A stretch of 64,000 nucleotides of DNA from Hephaestia sp. MAHUQ-44 (GTDB lineage: Bacteria; Pseudomonadota; Alphaproteobacteria; Sphingomonadales; Sphingomonadaceae): NCBI RefSeq assembly GCF_023806085.1, contig NZ_JAMSLX010000008.1, positions 1 through 64,000 of the forward strand, given 5' to 3'. Each line of letters starts with the position of its first letter. Positions within the stretch are counted from its first letter, which is position 1. Shown here piece after piece: positions 7,266 through 17,631 of the stretch. The position numbers and the translations under genes were made by a program. A model generated the notes under the pieces. That model saw only the letters and a program-made list of their open reading frames with translations, was not told where the DNA came from and ran no database searches.

Positions 7266-9355
7266 CGCGCCTCTCCGCCGCCACCGGCGTCGGGCGATCC
7301 GGTTTCGGCCGGGGAAACCCCGGTGGCGTGCGTGTTGGCAACGGCCTCGGCGCTCGCATCGGCCTGAGCGGTGGCCTCTTCGACGGCAGCGGAACTGGTG
7401 GGTGCGGCCGCGTCGAGTTCGGTCCCGGCGGGAATGCGTTTGGCGTGCGCGGCGCGGTAGACGGCTTCGTCGGTCGCCATGCGGGTTGCGATATCGCCTC
7501 CCCAGGTCTTTTCGGCCGCCTCAAGCGAGGCGATCGCACGCGGGCGATCGTACAGATAGGTATAGATGTCGCGCGCGATCGCGGGCGCGTCGAGATTACG
7601 GATCAGATGCGCGTTGTGTTCGAGCACGATGGCGAGCGCATAGCGCGGGTCGGCCGAGGGTGCGAAACTGATGAACAGTGCGTGGTCACGCAGCTTGTAG
7701 GGAAGGGCGGCGTTGTTGAGCACGCCCGTCCGGCGCTCGGCCATCGTGATCCGGCGCACCTGCGCGGTACCGGTCTTGGCGGAAACGTCGATGCCGGGCA
7801 GGTAGAGCCGTGAAGCGCCCCCCGTGCCGCCGTCATTGACCGTGGCGTACATCGCGTCGCGCACGATTGCGAGATGCTTCTGATCCATCGACAACACGGG
7901 CGCAACCTCGTGCGGCTGATCGAGAATCAGCCGGGGCACGACCTTGCGGCCCGACGCGATCCGCGCCGCCATTACCGCAAGCTGGAGTGGATTGCTCAGC
8001 ACATAGCCCTGGCCGATCGAAGCGTTGAGCGAATCGGCCACGGTCCATTTGGTATGATATTTCTTGAGTTTCCACGCGCTGTCGGGGACGGTGCCGTAGC
8101 GTTGTGAGGGGAAGGGGATATCGAATTCCTGCCCCATGCCCAATTCGCGCGCGGTGGGGGCGAACGCATCATAACCCAGCTCGCGCGCCATCTGGTAGAA
8201 ATAGATGTCGCAGCTCTGCGAGACCGCGCGGCGCATATCGACATGGCCGTGCCCGCGCCGCCGCCAGCAGTGAAAGGTGCCGGTCCCGACTTTGAGAGCG
8301 CCGCTACAGAATACGGTCTGGTGCGGATCGATGCCGTTGCGCAGCAGCGCCAGCGAGTTCATCGGCTTGACGGTCGAACCCGGCGGATACAGCCCCTGCA
8401 ACACCTTGTTCATCAACGGAACATGGTCGTTTTTCGAGAGCATGTTCCATTCGAGGTGGCTGATTCCGTCCGAAAAGGCATTGGGATCGTATGACGGCAT
8501 CGAGCACATCGCGAGCACGTCGCCGGTCAGGCAATCGAGCACCACCGCCGAACCCGAATTGGTGCCCAGTCGCCGCGCGGTATATTCCTGAAGGCCGGCA
8601 TCGATCGTGAGCCGCACGGTATCGCCTGGCTGATCGGGTCTCGTCGCGAGTTGACGGACGAGCTTACCGCGCGCGGTGACTTCCTCGCGTTTGGCGCCCG
8701 GCTTGCCGCGTAGGCGATCCTCGAGCGCGTGTTCGAGCCCATCCTTGCCGATCTTGAAGCCGGGGGTGACGAGCAGCGGGTTCTTGGATTTCTGATATTC
8801 TTCGGCAGATGCGGCGCCGACATAGCCGGTCAGATGCCCTACCGCCGCACCGGCGGGGTAATGGCGGGCAAAACCCTGGGTGCGCGCAACGCCGGGCAGT
8901 TCGGGCATCCGCACGCTGATCGCGGCATAGCGTTCCCACGGCAGGTTCTCGGCGACCTGAACCGGCTGGAACCCTGCCGCCTGCTTCAGATCAGCGAGGA
9001 TTCGCGCCATGTCGTCGGGGGCAAGCCCGAGTAGTTCCTGGAGCAAGGCCAGCGTGCGGTCTTTGTCCTCGAGCCGATCGGGGATGATGTCGACGCGGAA
9101 GTCGGTGCGGTTGTCGGCGATCGGGTGGCCGTTGCGATCGATGATCCAGCCGCGGCGCGGCGGGATCACCGTATTGTTGATGCGGTTGCTTTCGGAAAGC
9201 AGCTTGTAATGCTCGTTCTCGGCGATCGCGAGCCACGCCATTCGCCCGGCGAGGACGATGCCCACCGCGGCCTGCGCACCGCCCAGCACCACCGCGCGCC
9301 GGCTGAAGCTGAAGTTCTGCTGCGCTTGATTGATCGTGCGCGTGGGCTTGTTCAT
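7262..9355 (-). CDS. mrdA: Penicillin-binding protein 2 (class B transpeptidase)
   Basis: A 697-residue monofunctional transpeptidase that crosslinks side-wall peptidoglycan. It has a membrane anchor at about residues 21-45, a PBP dimerisation domain to about 230, then the transpeptidase domain. The active-site Ser327 is in STVKP, the second motif SCD follows at about 381, and KTGTAQ is near the end. The tail is rich in Ala and Glu. The frame is open further upstream, but the ATG at 9355 overlaps the mreD stop and begins the conserved protein, so it was taken as the start. Confidence 0.95.
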   Translation of the reverse strand: MNKPTRTINQAQQNFSFSRRAVVLGGAQAAVGIVLAGRMAWLAIAENEHYKLLSESNRINNTVIPPRRGWIIDRNGHPIADNRTDFRVDIIPDRLEDKDRTLALLQELLGLAPDDMARILADLKQAAGFQPVQVAENLPWERYAAISVRMPELPGVARTQGFARHYPAGAAVGHLTGYVGAASAEEYQKSKNPLLVTPGFKIGKDGLEHALEDRLRGKPGAKREEVTARGKLVRQLATRPDQPGDTVRLTIDAGLQEYTARRLGTNSGSAVVLDCLTGDVLAMCSMPSYDPNAFSDGISHLEWNMLSKNDHVPLMNKVLQGLYPPGSTVKPMNSLALLRNGIDPHQTVFCSGALKVGTGTFHCWRRRGHGHVDMRRAVSQSCDIYFYQMARELGYDAFAPTARELGMGQEFDIPFPSQRYGTVPDSAWKLKKYHTKWTVADSLNASIGQGYVLSNPLQLAVMAARIASGRKVVPRLILDQPHEVAPVLSMDQKHLAIVRDAMYATVNDGGTGGASRLYLPGIDVSAKTGTAQVRRITMAERRTGVLNNAALPYKLRDHALFISFAPSADPRYALAIVLEHNAHLIRNLDAPAIARDIYTYLYDRPRAIASLEAAEKTWGGDIATRMATDEAVYRAAHAKRIPAGTELDAAAPTSSAAVEEATAQADASAEAVANTHATGVSPAETGSPDAGGGGEAR

Positions 9356-9870
9356 GCGCGCAGGCGCGTGCGGTCGAGCCGCGCGACCAGCCGCGCGATC
9401 AACGGAAACACGAGGATAGAGACCAGAATCTGCAAGGCCATGATCGTATCGACATGCGCCTCGATTGGCGAGGCCAGCGCGCGGCCGGCAAGCAGGGTAA
9501 AGCCGATCGCCCCCGCTGCGATCAGCCAATCTTGCCAGAAATCGCGGAATACCAGCCGGATCTCGATCAACTCGATGACGAAAAAGCACAATGTCCACAG
9601 CAGCATCGCGCTGCCGAACGGCTGGCCGCTCAGTAAATCATCGAACAGACCGAGCAGCACCGGCGTCCAGATCTTGAGCGATTCGGGGCGCAACAATCGC
9701 CATGCGAGCAGCATCATCAGCCCCAGCGGCGGCAGCAGTCCGCCGGGGAAGATTACGGGCACGATCGTGGCCAGCGAGCCCAGCATCACCGAAACGATGG
9801 GGATGATCCAGGTCCGCGGCGGGGTGCGTCCCGCGTCGTCCTCAAGCCCCATCGGGATGAGCGCGCTCAC
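9352..9870 (-). CDS. mreD: Rod-shape-determining protein MreD
   Basis: A 172-residue inner-membrane protein with five or six hydrophobic segments and the family pattern LLGLFDDLLSGQPFGSAML. MreD links MreC and MreB to the elongasome. It is coupled by 4-base overlaps to mreC before it and mrdA after it. Confidence 0.93.
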   Translation of the reverse strand: MSALIPMGLEDDAGRTPPRTWIIPIVSVMLGSLATIVPVIFPGGLLPPLGLMMLLAWRLLRPESLKIWTPVLLGLFDDLLSGQPFGSAMLLWTLCFFVIELIEIRLVFRDFWQDWLIAAGAIGFTLLAGRALASPIEAHVDTIMALQILVSILVFPLIARLVARLDRTRLRA

Positions 9871-10784
9871 GGTGCCGGGTCCGGCGTCACGATCGTCGTC
9901 GGGGCCGGGGGTGCGTTGTGCGACGGCGGCAAGGGGGGAGGCAGTGGAAAGAACGCGCGCTGGACCATCGCCACGTCGAGCGTGCCGGGCCGGGCGAACG
10001 GACGCGCGATCGCGGCATCGCGCCCAACCTGGAGCACGCGCGCAACGGGGATGTCGGGTGGGTAGATGCCACCGATGCCCGACGACATCAGCACATCGCC
10101 CGGCTTGGGAAGCGGATCGCCCATGCTCACCGGCCGCACCTCGACCAGCCCGTCGCCGCGGCCGGTTGCCATTGCGGGCAGCCCGTCGCGCGTCCGGCGC
10201 ACCGGCACGACACTGTCGGGATCGGTGATCAGCAGAATCCGCGCGACATCGGGTCCGACTTCGAGCACACGCCCGATCAACCCTTCGGGCCCGCGCACTG
10301 GCTGGCCTTCGCGCACGCCCTGTCGACGGCCTGCGTTGAGCAACCCGAACCGCCTTGTGCTCGATCCCGACGAACTGACGATCCGCGCCACCGCGACCGT
10401 GTCGCTGCTCCGTTCGCGCACTGCGAGCAGCGCCTTCAGCCGCCGATTGTCATAGGCAAGCGTGCGCGCGCGCGTCAGCAATACGCGCTCATCGGCGATC
10501 TGCTGCTTGAGGCGTCGGTTTTCGTCGACCGTTCCGAAATGATCGCCGATCGCACGGGGGATCGAGGTCACACCGCGGGTCACCGAGGACAGTGCCGTCG
10601 ATACCGGCGCGGTCGCTTCTGCCGCGGCCATGCGCAGCGAGGCGAAGCCGCTGGGGTCGATCGCCGAGATGACAAGCAGGATCGCGCCGACAAGCGCGCC
10701 TGCGGCGGCGATCACATAACCGAGGAAGAGACCGTATTGCGCCCGCCGCGAAAATCCCGGGCGCCGGTTCTTTGGCGGCGCCAT
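9867..10784 (-). CDS. mreC: Rod-shape-determining protein MreC
   Basis: A 305-residue bitopic membrane protein with a short cytoplasmic head, one transmembrane segment (about residues 18-42), a coiled-coil (about 85-120, NRRLKQQIADE) and the periplasmic beta domain containing the GPEGLIGRV and GDVLMSSGIGGIYPPDIPV motifs. It scaffolds PBP2 and RodA. The C-terminus is a proline-rich tail (PLPPPLPPSHNAPPAP). It lies 22 bases after mreB and overlaps mreD by 4. Confidence 0.95.
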   Translation of the reverse strand: MAPPKNRRPGFSRRAQYGLFLGYVIAAAGALVGAILLVISAIDPSGFASLRMAAAEATAPVSTALSSVTRGVTSIPRAIGDHFGTVDENRRLKQQIADERVLLTRARTLAYDNRRLKALLAVRERSSDTVAVARIVSSSGSSTRRFGLLNAGRRQGVREGQPVRGPEGLIGRVLEVGPDVARILLITDPDSVVPVRRTRDGLPAMATGRGDGLVEVRPVSMGDPLPKPGDVLMSSGIGGIYPPDIPVARVLQVGRDAAIARPFARPGTLDVAMVQRAFFPLPPPLPPSHNAPPAPTTIVTPDPAP

Positions 10785-10806
10785 GGCCCGTATCCCCTTG
10801 AACCGA

Positions 10807-11976
<1,170 letters not shown>

Positions 11977-11990
11977 CTAGGACGCATAGC

Positions 11991-13751
11991 ATGTCAATAC
12001 GTCGCCTGCCCGAACATCTTGTCAATCGTATCGCTGCCGGTGAAGTGGTCGAAAGACCTGCCAGTGCGTTGAAGGAGCTTGTCGAAAACGCGATTGACGC
12101 CAACGCAACGCGGATTGCGGTGACGCTTGCGGCTGGTGGAATCGATCTGATCGATGTGGTCGACGATGGGGGCGGTATGACCCCCACCGAGATGCGTCTC
12201 GCGCTCGAACGTCACGCCACCTCCAAACTCCCCGACGACGCGATCGATTATGTGACGACGTTGGGCTTTCGCGGCGAGGCCTTGCCTTCGATCGCGAGCG
12301 TCGCGCAGCTTACGCTGGAAAGCCGGGTACGCGGCGCCGAAGGTTGGCAACTCGTCATCGATAACGGCGCGGTCGCCCGCGAAGGGCCCGCGGCGCTGCC
12401 GCCCGGCACGCGGGTCCGCGTCGAGCGCCTGTTCGAGCGGGTGCCCGCGCGGCGCAAGTTCCTGCGCACCGCCCGATCAGAATATGGCGCGTGCCTCGAT
12501 GCGCTGCGGCGGCTGGCGATGGCGCGGCCGGACATCGCCTTCAGCCTCGAGCATGACGGGCGCCGGGTATTTTCGGTCGCCGCAGTCGAGGGGCGGCCCG
12601 ATCGGGTCGCCGCGCTCACCGACAGCGCGCTGGTCGACAATTGTGTCGCGATCGATCTCGACCGGGAGGGCCTCAAGCTCGGCGGAATCGCCAGCCTGCC
12701 GACCTTCAACCGTGGCGTCGCCGATCATCAGTATCTGTTCGTCAACGGGCGACCGGTGAAGGATCGACTGCTCGCGGGGGCCGTGCGCGGGGCCTATGCC
12801 GAACTGCTCGCGCGCGATCGGCATGCGCTGGTGGCGCTGTTCCTCGATGTGCCCGCCGATGCCGTCGACGTGAACGTCCATCCGGCCAAGACCGAGGTGC
12901 GCTTCCGTGAACCCGGCATGGTACGCGGGCTGATCGTCAGCGGCCTGCGACGCGCGCTCGACGCCGAGGGATTCCGCAGTGTGCAACGCCCGAGCGAAGC
13001 GGCGCTCGGCATGTGGCAGGCCGAGCCCGCCGCGCCGCCGGCGCCCACCTTGTGGAGTCAGCCGGGGATCTCGCAGAGCAACGCGATGGTCGCCGATCGC
13101 CGGCCGTCATTCACGCCGCCACCCTTGGCGCGCGCCGAACCCGCTTATGCACCGCCCCCCGAATCGACCAGCTTTCCGCTCGGGGTCGCGCGCGGGCAGG
13201 TCGCCAAGACCTATATTGTCGCCGAGGCCGAGGACGGACTGGTGATCGTCGATCAGCACGCCGCGCACGAACGGCTGGTGCTCGAACGGATGCGCGCCGG
13301 CATGGCGGGGCAGGGTGTGCCGAGCCAGGCACTGCTGCTCCCCGAGGTGGTCGAGATCGACGAAGCGGGCTGCGATCGGCTGGAGGCGCGCGCCGGTGAA
13401 CTGGCCGAACTGGGATTGCAACTCGAACGGTTCGGCCCGCGCGCGATGCTCGTACGCGGCGTGCCGGGGCCGTTGGGGCAAAGCGACGTCCACGGTCTGA
13501 TCGCCGACCTTGCCGACGAACTGGGCGCCTATGACGACGCGCTCAGCCTCAAGGAACGGATCGATCACGTTGCCGCGACGATGGCGTGCCACGGTTCGGT
13601 GCGCGCGGGCCGCGTGCTCTCGGTCGCCGAGATGAATGCCTTGCTGCGCGAGATGGAAGCCACCCCGCATTCGGGCCAGTGCAATCACGGCCGCCCGACC
13701 TGGGTAAAGCTGGCCCACGGCGACATCGAGAAGCTGTTCGGAAGGCGTTGA
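11991..13751 (+). CDS. mutL: DNA mismatch repair protein MutL (endonuclease type)
   Basis: A 586-residue GHKL ATPase. The N-terminal motifs ENAIDAN, DDGGGM and GFRGEALPS bind and hydrolyse ATP. The C-terminal domain carries DQHAAHERLVLE, matching the DQHA-x2-E-x4-E metal site of nicking MutL proteins. It also has ACHGSVRAG and CNHGRPTW, which complete that site. MutL with this motif nicks the new strand itself, consistent with a genome lacking MutH. The ATG at 11991 starts the conserved MSIRRLPEHLVNRIAAG; the open frame before it is not MutL-like. Confidence 0.96.
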   Translation: MSIRRLPEHLVNRIAAGEVVERPASALKELVENAIDANATRIAVTLAAGGIDLIDVVDDGGGMTPTEMRLALERHATSKLPDDAIDYVTTLGFRGEALPSIASVAQLTLESRVRGAEGWQLVIDNGAVAREGPAALPPGTRVRVERLFERVPARRKFLRTARSEYGACLDALRRLAMARPDIAFSLEHDGRRVFSVAAVEGRPDRVAALTDSALVDNCVAIDLDREGLKLGGIASLPTFNRGVADHQYLFVNGRPVKDRLLAGAVRGAYAELLARDRHALVALFLDVPADAVDVNVHPAKTEVRFREPGMVRGLIVSGLRRALDAEGFRSVQRPSEAALGMWQAEPAAPPAPTLWSQPGISQSNAMVADRRPSFTPPPLARAEPAYAPPPESTSFPLGVARGQVAKTYIVAEAEDGLVIVDQHAAHERLVLERMRAGMAGQGVPSQALLLPEVVEIDEAGCDRLEARAGELAELGLQLERFGPRAMLVRGVPGPLGQSDVHGLIADLADELGAYDDALSLKERIDHVAATMACHGSVRAGRVLSVAEMNALLREMEATPHSGQCNHGRPTWVKLAHGDIEKLFGRR

Positions 13752-13754
13752 AAC

Positions 13755-14378
13755 TCAGGCGCCGCCTGGATCTTGCGGCCGATGGGGGACGAGGATCAGG
13801 GTGCGGCCCTCGACGCGCCAGGAGGCGAGCCGCGACAGGAAGTTCATGCCGAGCACATTGGTGTCGCCGAACGCGGGCGAGGTGACGACTGGCAGGTCGC
13901 GCGCGACGATCGTACCGAAGCGCAACTCGTTCACGGTGGCGCCACGCGCGGAGACCGTGCCGTTCGCGGTCTTGAGCACGATCGGGAACATCTCATCCTC
14001 GATGGTGATCCCGCTAGCCGCGACGGTAGTGTTCGACAGCGCGGTGATCGTGGCGCCGCTATCGATCAGCAGCCGCCGCGGCACGCCGTTGATCGTCGCG
14101 CGTGCCCAGAAATGGCCGTCGGGCGCCATGCGGATTCGCACTTCATCGCCAACCACCTGCTGATCGCCGATATCGAGCAATTCGGCGACACGCGCGAAAT
14201 ACGGGTCGAATCGGCTGCGCTGGTTGAGCAGGATCAGCAACGTCCCGACCATCAGCAGCGTGATGGCGATATTCACGACCACCCGGATCGGACGCACCCG
14301 CCGCGCCACGAGCAGCAGCACGAATACGATCGCAAGGATGATATAAAGCGTCGGGTGCGACGCCGGGTCGGGGATCAT
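13755..14378 (-). CDS. Membrane-anchored retropepsin-like aspartic protease
   Basis: A 207-residue protein with two N-terminal hydrophobic segments (about residues 10-25 and 34-51) followed by a single aspartic-protease half-domain. The catalytic motif LLIDSGATITALS gives Asp106 within DSGAT, and the flap region and a GMNFLSRLASW segment follow, as in the clan AA TIGR02281 family. Such proteins act as dimers in the periplasm; their targets are generally unknown. It converges on mutL with only 3 bases between the two stops, leaving no room for a terminator. Confidence 0.85.
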   Translation of the reverse strand: MIPDPASHPTLYIILAIVFVLLLVARRVRPIRVVVNIAITLLMVGTLLILLNQRSRFDPYFARVAELLDIGDQQVVGDEVRIRMAPDGHFWARATINGVPRRLLIDSGATITALSNTTVAASGITIEDEMFPIVLKTANGTVSARGATVNELRFGTIVARDLPVVTSPAFGDTNVLGMNFLSRLASWRVEGRTLILVPHRPQDPGGA

Positions 14379-14518
14379 CCTGCCAATCTAAAGACTTTGT
14401 GCCGCGAATTGAAGCAAGTCCCTTTGCCGATTATTCCATGGCCACCCTCCCGCATTGCGCAGCATCCGTGGTCCGAAACACGTCTGGCGCGAGCGACGCA
14501 GTGGTTTGCGCCCCGATC

Positions 14519-14659
14519 TCAACCGATATGGGCCTGTGGTGGTGTCGGTGGCGCGGGGCCGGGGGTAGGCACATCGATGTCGGGTTGGGGCGGTATCACC
14601 TCGGGTGGAGGTGGTTGCGGGGTGGCCGGCGGCGTGGGTTGCGGGGGCTGGGTGGCCAT
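14519..14659 (-). CDS. Proline-rich miniprotein (46 aa)
   Basis: An ATG preceded by AAGGAG at ideal spacing opens a 46-codon frame ending in TGA. About 22 of the 46 residues are proline, in runs such as QPPQPTPPATPQPPPP, with almost no charged residues and no hydrophobic segment. It is therefore probably a disordered cytoplasmic peptide. No family is recognised. The good ribosome site and its standalone position in an otherwise empty 384-base gap support it as a real gene. Runs of proline would stall ribosomes without EF-P. Confidence 0.6.
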   Translation of the reverse strand: MATQPPQPTPPATPQPPPPEVIPPQPDIDVPTPGPAPPTPPQAHIG

Positions 14660-14762
14660 CGTTTCTCTCCTTCCCCTTCCCAACGAAACAGGCTACCTCC
14701 GGTTGCCTCTGGACCCTCGCTGTATGGCTGCTATAGACGCCGCCGACCTCGCGCTGGCCGAT

Positions 14763-14847
14763 GCGGGCGTGGCGGAACTGGTAGACGCGCCGGATTTAGG
14801 TTCCGGTATCGCAAGATGTGGGGGTTCGAGTCCCTTCGCCCGCACCA
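14763..14847 (+). tRNA. tRNA-Leu (anticodon TAG)
   Basis: An 85-base class II tRNA with encoded CCA. Acceptor GCGGGCG pairs with CGCCCGC, the D arm has CTGGTAGAC, the anticodon loop TTTAGGT gives TAG, a variable arm follows, and the T arm contains GGTTCGAGTCC. It lies 57 bases before tig on the same strand and could share its promoter. Confidence 0.96.
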
Positions 14848-14904
14848 GATTCGTCGCCCGAAACCGGCGTAATTCCGATTTCTTCAAGCAAGGGCTTCGA
14901 ACGA

Positions 14905-16512
14905 ATGCAGACTGTCGAGACGTTGAACGAGGGCCTGAAGCGCGCCTATACGTTGACCATCACCGCCAAGGATATCGACAAGCGAGTCGATGCCGAGGTC
15001 AAGCGTGTTGCGCCGCAGGTGCGCATGCCGGGGTTCCGTCCGGGTAAGGTTCCCGCCAACCTCGTGCGCCGGATGCACGGCGAGGCGTTGATGCAGGACG
15101 CGCTCAACAGCTCGATTCAGGAAGGCGTGCAGAAGGTGATCGCCGATCACAAGCTGCGCCCGGCGATGCAGCCGTCGGTGGCGCTCGGTGAAGGCTATGA
15201 GGTCGGCAAGGATGCCGAGATCACGGTCGAACTCGAAGTGTTGCCCGATGTGCCCGCGCCCGCGATCGACGGCATCAAGCTCGAGCGGCTGACGGTGCCG
15301 ATCGACGATGCCGAAGTCGACGCGCAGCTTGAGAAGTTTGCCGCCCAGCAGAAACGCTGGGACGATGCCGCCAAGAGCCACAAGGCCAAGACCGGCGATC
15401 TCGTCGTGATGGATTTCGTCGGCAAGGTCGACGGTACCCCGTTCGAGGGTGGCACCGGCGAGGACATGTCGGTCGAGATCGGCTCGGGGCGTCTGATTCC
15501 GGGCTTCGAGGACCAGCTCGTCGGGGTCAAGGCCGGCGACGAGAAGGTGATCGATGTCACCTTTCCTGACGATTACAACGCCGAGCAGCTCAAGGGTAAG
15601 CCGGCGACGTTCGATCTGACGATCAAGACGATCCGCACCGCCAGGGATGCGGTGATCGACGAGGAACTCGCGACCTCGCTCGGGCTCGAAAGCCTCGATC
15701 AGTTGAAGGGCTTGCTCAAGGGCCAGATCGAGCAGGAGCACAACAATCTCACGCGCACGCATATGAAGCGCAAGCTGCTCGATCAGCTCGCCGCGGGCCA
15801 TGATTTCCCGGTGCCGCCGTCGATGGTCGAGGCCGAATTCCAGCAGATCTGGGCGCAGCTCGAGCATGAGGCGAGTCACGAGGAAGATCCCAAGGCCGCG
15901 CTGGCCGAAATGGAAGCCGAGCGCGACGAATATCGTGCGATCGCCGAGCGCCGCGTGCGGCTGGGGCTGCTGCTCTCCGAAATTGGCCAGGCGAATGGCG
16001 TCGAAGTGACCCAGCAGGAAATGAGCCGCCTGATCATGCAGGCCGCGCAGCAATATGGCCCCGAGGATCGCGAGCGCTTCATCCAATATGTTCAGCAGGA
16101 GCCGATGGCGGCGGCCCAGCTGCGCGCGCCGCTGTATGAGGACAAGGTCGTCGATTTCCTGTTTGAAAAGGCGGAAATCACCGATCGCGACGTAACTCGC
16201 GAGGAAATCGAAGCCGCGATCGAATCGGAGGAGGGTTTCTCGACGGGCACCCATACCCACGATCACGACAACCATAAGCCGGGCAAACCCTCGGCGGCAA
16301 AGAAGGCTGCTGCCAAGAAGGCGACAGCCAAGACTGACGAGCCCGTGAAGAAAGCGGCGACCAAGGCTGCGCCGTCGAAGGACGACGCGCCGGCCAAGAA
16401 GCCGGCCACGAAGGCGAAAACCGAGGCTCCGGTGAAGGACGCCGCGCCGAAGAAGGCACCGGCCGCGAAGAAGCCGGCAGCCAAAAAGACCCCGGCGAAG
16501 AAGGCCGACTAA
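14905..16512 (+). CDS. tig: Trigger factor with a long Lys/Ala-rich C-terminal tail
   Basis: A 535-residue ribosome-bound chaperone and peptidyl-prolyl isomerase. The ribosome-binding loop GFRPGKVP is at about 43-50. The FKBP domain follows (KTGDLVVMDFVGKVDG to about 245), then the helical chaperone domain. From about residue 448 the protein leaves the family and continues as an 88-residue tail: a His-rich THTHDHDNH stretch, then repeats of AKK, KPA and ATK like a histone H1 tail. The ATG at 14905 starts the conserved MQTVETLNEGLKR. ClpP and ClpX follow downstream, a common neighbourhood. Confidence 0.95.
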   Translation: MQTVETLNEGLKRAYTLTITAKDIDKRVDAEVKRVAPQVRMPGFRPGKVPANLVRRMHGEALMQDALNSSIQEGVQKVIADHKLRPAMQPSVALGEGYEVGKDAEITVELEVLPDVPAPAIDGIKLERLTVPIDDAEVDAQLEKFAAQQKRWDDAAKSHKAKTGDLVVMDFVGKVDGTPFEGGTGEDMSVEIGSGRLIPGFEDQLVGVKAGDEKVIDVTFPDDYNAEQLKGKPATFDLTIKTIRTARDAVIDEELATSLGLESLDQLKGLLKGQIEQEHNNLTRTHMKRKLLDQLAAGHDFPVPPSMVEAEFQQIWAQLEHEASHEEDPKAALAEMEAERDEYRAIAERRVRLGLLLSEIGQANGVEVTQQEMSRLIMQAAQQYGPEDRERFIQYVQQEPMAAAQLRAPLYEDKVVDFLFEKAEITDRDVTREEIEAAIESEEGFSTGTHTHDHDNHKPGKPSAAKKAAAKKATAKTDEPVKKAATKAAPSKDDAPAKKPATKAKTEAPVKDAAPKKAPAAKKPAAKKTPAKKAD

Positions 16513-16559
16513 CGTACGTCAATCCGCAGAGGCGGGGCCTCCTTTCCTGACGAAGCCTT

Positions 16560-16611
16560 TACCGGTGTGCCGGTATTGAGCACAGCAGATGGGAGCCCCG
16601 CCTTGGCGGGG
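16560..16611. repeat. Hairpins between tig and the glycosyltransferase gene
   Basis: TACCGG-TGTG-CCGGTA (16560-16575) and CCCCGCC-TT-GGCGGGG (16596-16611) are both perfect. The second can instead pair with AGGCGGGGC at 16530-16538, close to the tig stop. No T-run follows, so these may be mRNA stabilising or processing structures rather than a terminator. Confidence 0.55.
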
Positions 16612-16629
16612 AGGACGGGAACAGGGTCA

Positions 16630-17571
16630 ATGCCGGGAACCAACGCGCTCAGAATCGCAGTCCTGCTGCCCTGCTATAATGAGGAAGCCGCGATTCGGCA
16701 GACGATCGCCGGTTTCCGCGCGGCGCTACCGCAGGCGGAAATCTACGTTTACGACAATAACAGCAGTGACGGTACGATCGCCGTCGCCCGCGAGGCAGGT
16801 GTGATCGTCCGCACCGAGCGAATGCAGGGCAAGGGCCATGTCGTCCGCCGCATGTTCGCCGATGTCGACGCCGACCTCTACGTCATGGCCGATGGCGACG
16901 CGACCTACGATGCCGCCTCGGCGCCCATGCTGATCGCGCGATTGCTCGATGAGCAACTCGATATGGTGGTCGGCAGCCGCGTCGGCGAGGCGGCCGAGGC
17001 GTATCGGCGCGGACACCGGTTCGGCAACAAGCTGCTCACGGGGATGCTCGCGCGGCTGTTCGGGCGCAGCTTTGGCGACATTCTGTCGGGGTATCGCGTG
17101 TTCTCGCGGCGGTTCGTCAAGAGTTTCCCGGTGCTGTCGACCGGGTTCGAGATTGAGACCGAGATCAGCGTCCATGCGCTCGAACTCAAGATGCCCGTTG
17201 CCGAGATCGACACTCCCTATTTCGCGCGGCCCGAGGGCTCCGAATCGAAGCTGTCCACCTATGGCGACGGCCTGCGCATCCTGCGCACGATCGTCAGCCT
17301 CTATCGGATCGAACGGCCGATGCTGTTCTTCGGCATGATCGGGCTGCTGTTTGCACTGGCGGCGATCATCCTCGCCGCGCCGCTGGCGGTGACGTATCTG
17401 CATACCCATCTGGTGCCGCGCCTGCCCACCGCGATGCTGGCAACGGGGCTGATGATCCTCGCCTTTCTCAACGTCTTCGCGGGGTTGATCCTCGACACGG
17501 TGGTGCGGGGCCGGCGCGAGGTGCGGCGGCTCGCCTACCTCGCCCACCGCGCACCAGAAGGCGGGGGTTGA
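16630..17571 (+). CDS. GT2-family glycosyltransferase with C-terminal membrane helices
   Basis: A 313-residue family 2 glycosyltransferase like dolichol-phosphate mannosyltransferases and bacterial polyprenyl-phosphate sugar transferases. The nucleotide-binding start AVLLPCYNEEAAI, the DNNSSDGT loop and the DGDATYDA metal-binding motif lie in the N-terminal 110 residues. Two hydrophobic segments at the end (about 240-264 and 275-297) would anchor it to the membrane. The ATG at 16630 is preferred; an in-frame ATG at 16567 would add 21 residues of unlike composition. The sugar and acceptor cannot be predicted. Confidence 0.85.
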   Translation: MPGTNALRIAVLLPCYNEEAAIRQTIAGFRAALPQAEIYVYDNNSSDGTIAVAREAGVIVRTERMQGKGHVVRRMFADVDADLYVMADGDATYDAASAPMLIARLLDEQLDMVVGSRVGEAAEAYRRGHRFGNKLLTGMLARLFGRSFGDILSGYRVFSRRFVKSFPVLSTGFEIETEISVHALELKMPVAEIDTPYFARPEGSESKLSTYGDGLRILRTIVSLYRIERPMLFFGMIGLLFALAAIILAAPLAVTYLHTHLVPRLPTAMLATGLMILAFLNVFAGLILDTVVRGRREVRRLAYLAHRAPEGGG

Positions 17572-17631
17572 ACTCACTCGCGCCAGCGCCGATGTAGGCA
17601 CTCCATAGGGCATAAGGACCTGAGATTCTCC

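Noticed and set aside
14693..14887. 64-codon minus-strand frame containing VRAKGLEPPHLAIPEPK
   Set aside because: It is the false translation of the reverse strand of tRNA-Leu.
14884..16275. 463-codon minus-strand frame opposite tig
   Set aside because: Shadow of trigger factor; no family match, and no ribosome site at its start.
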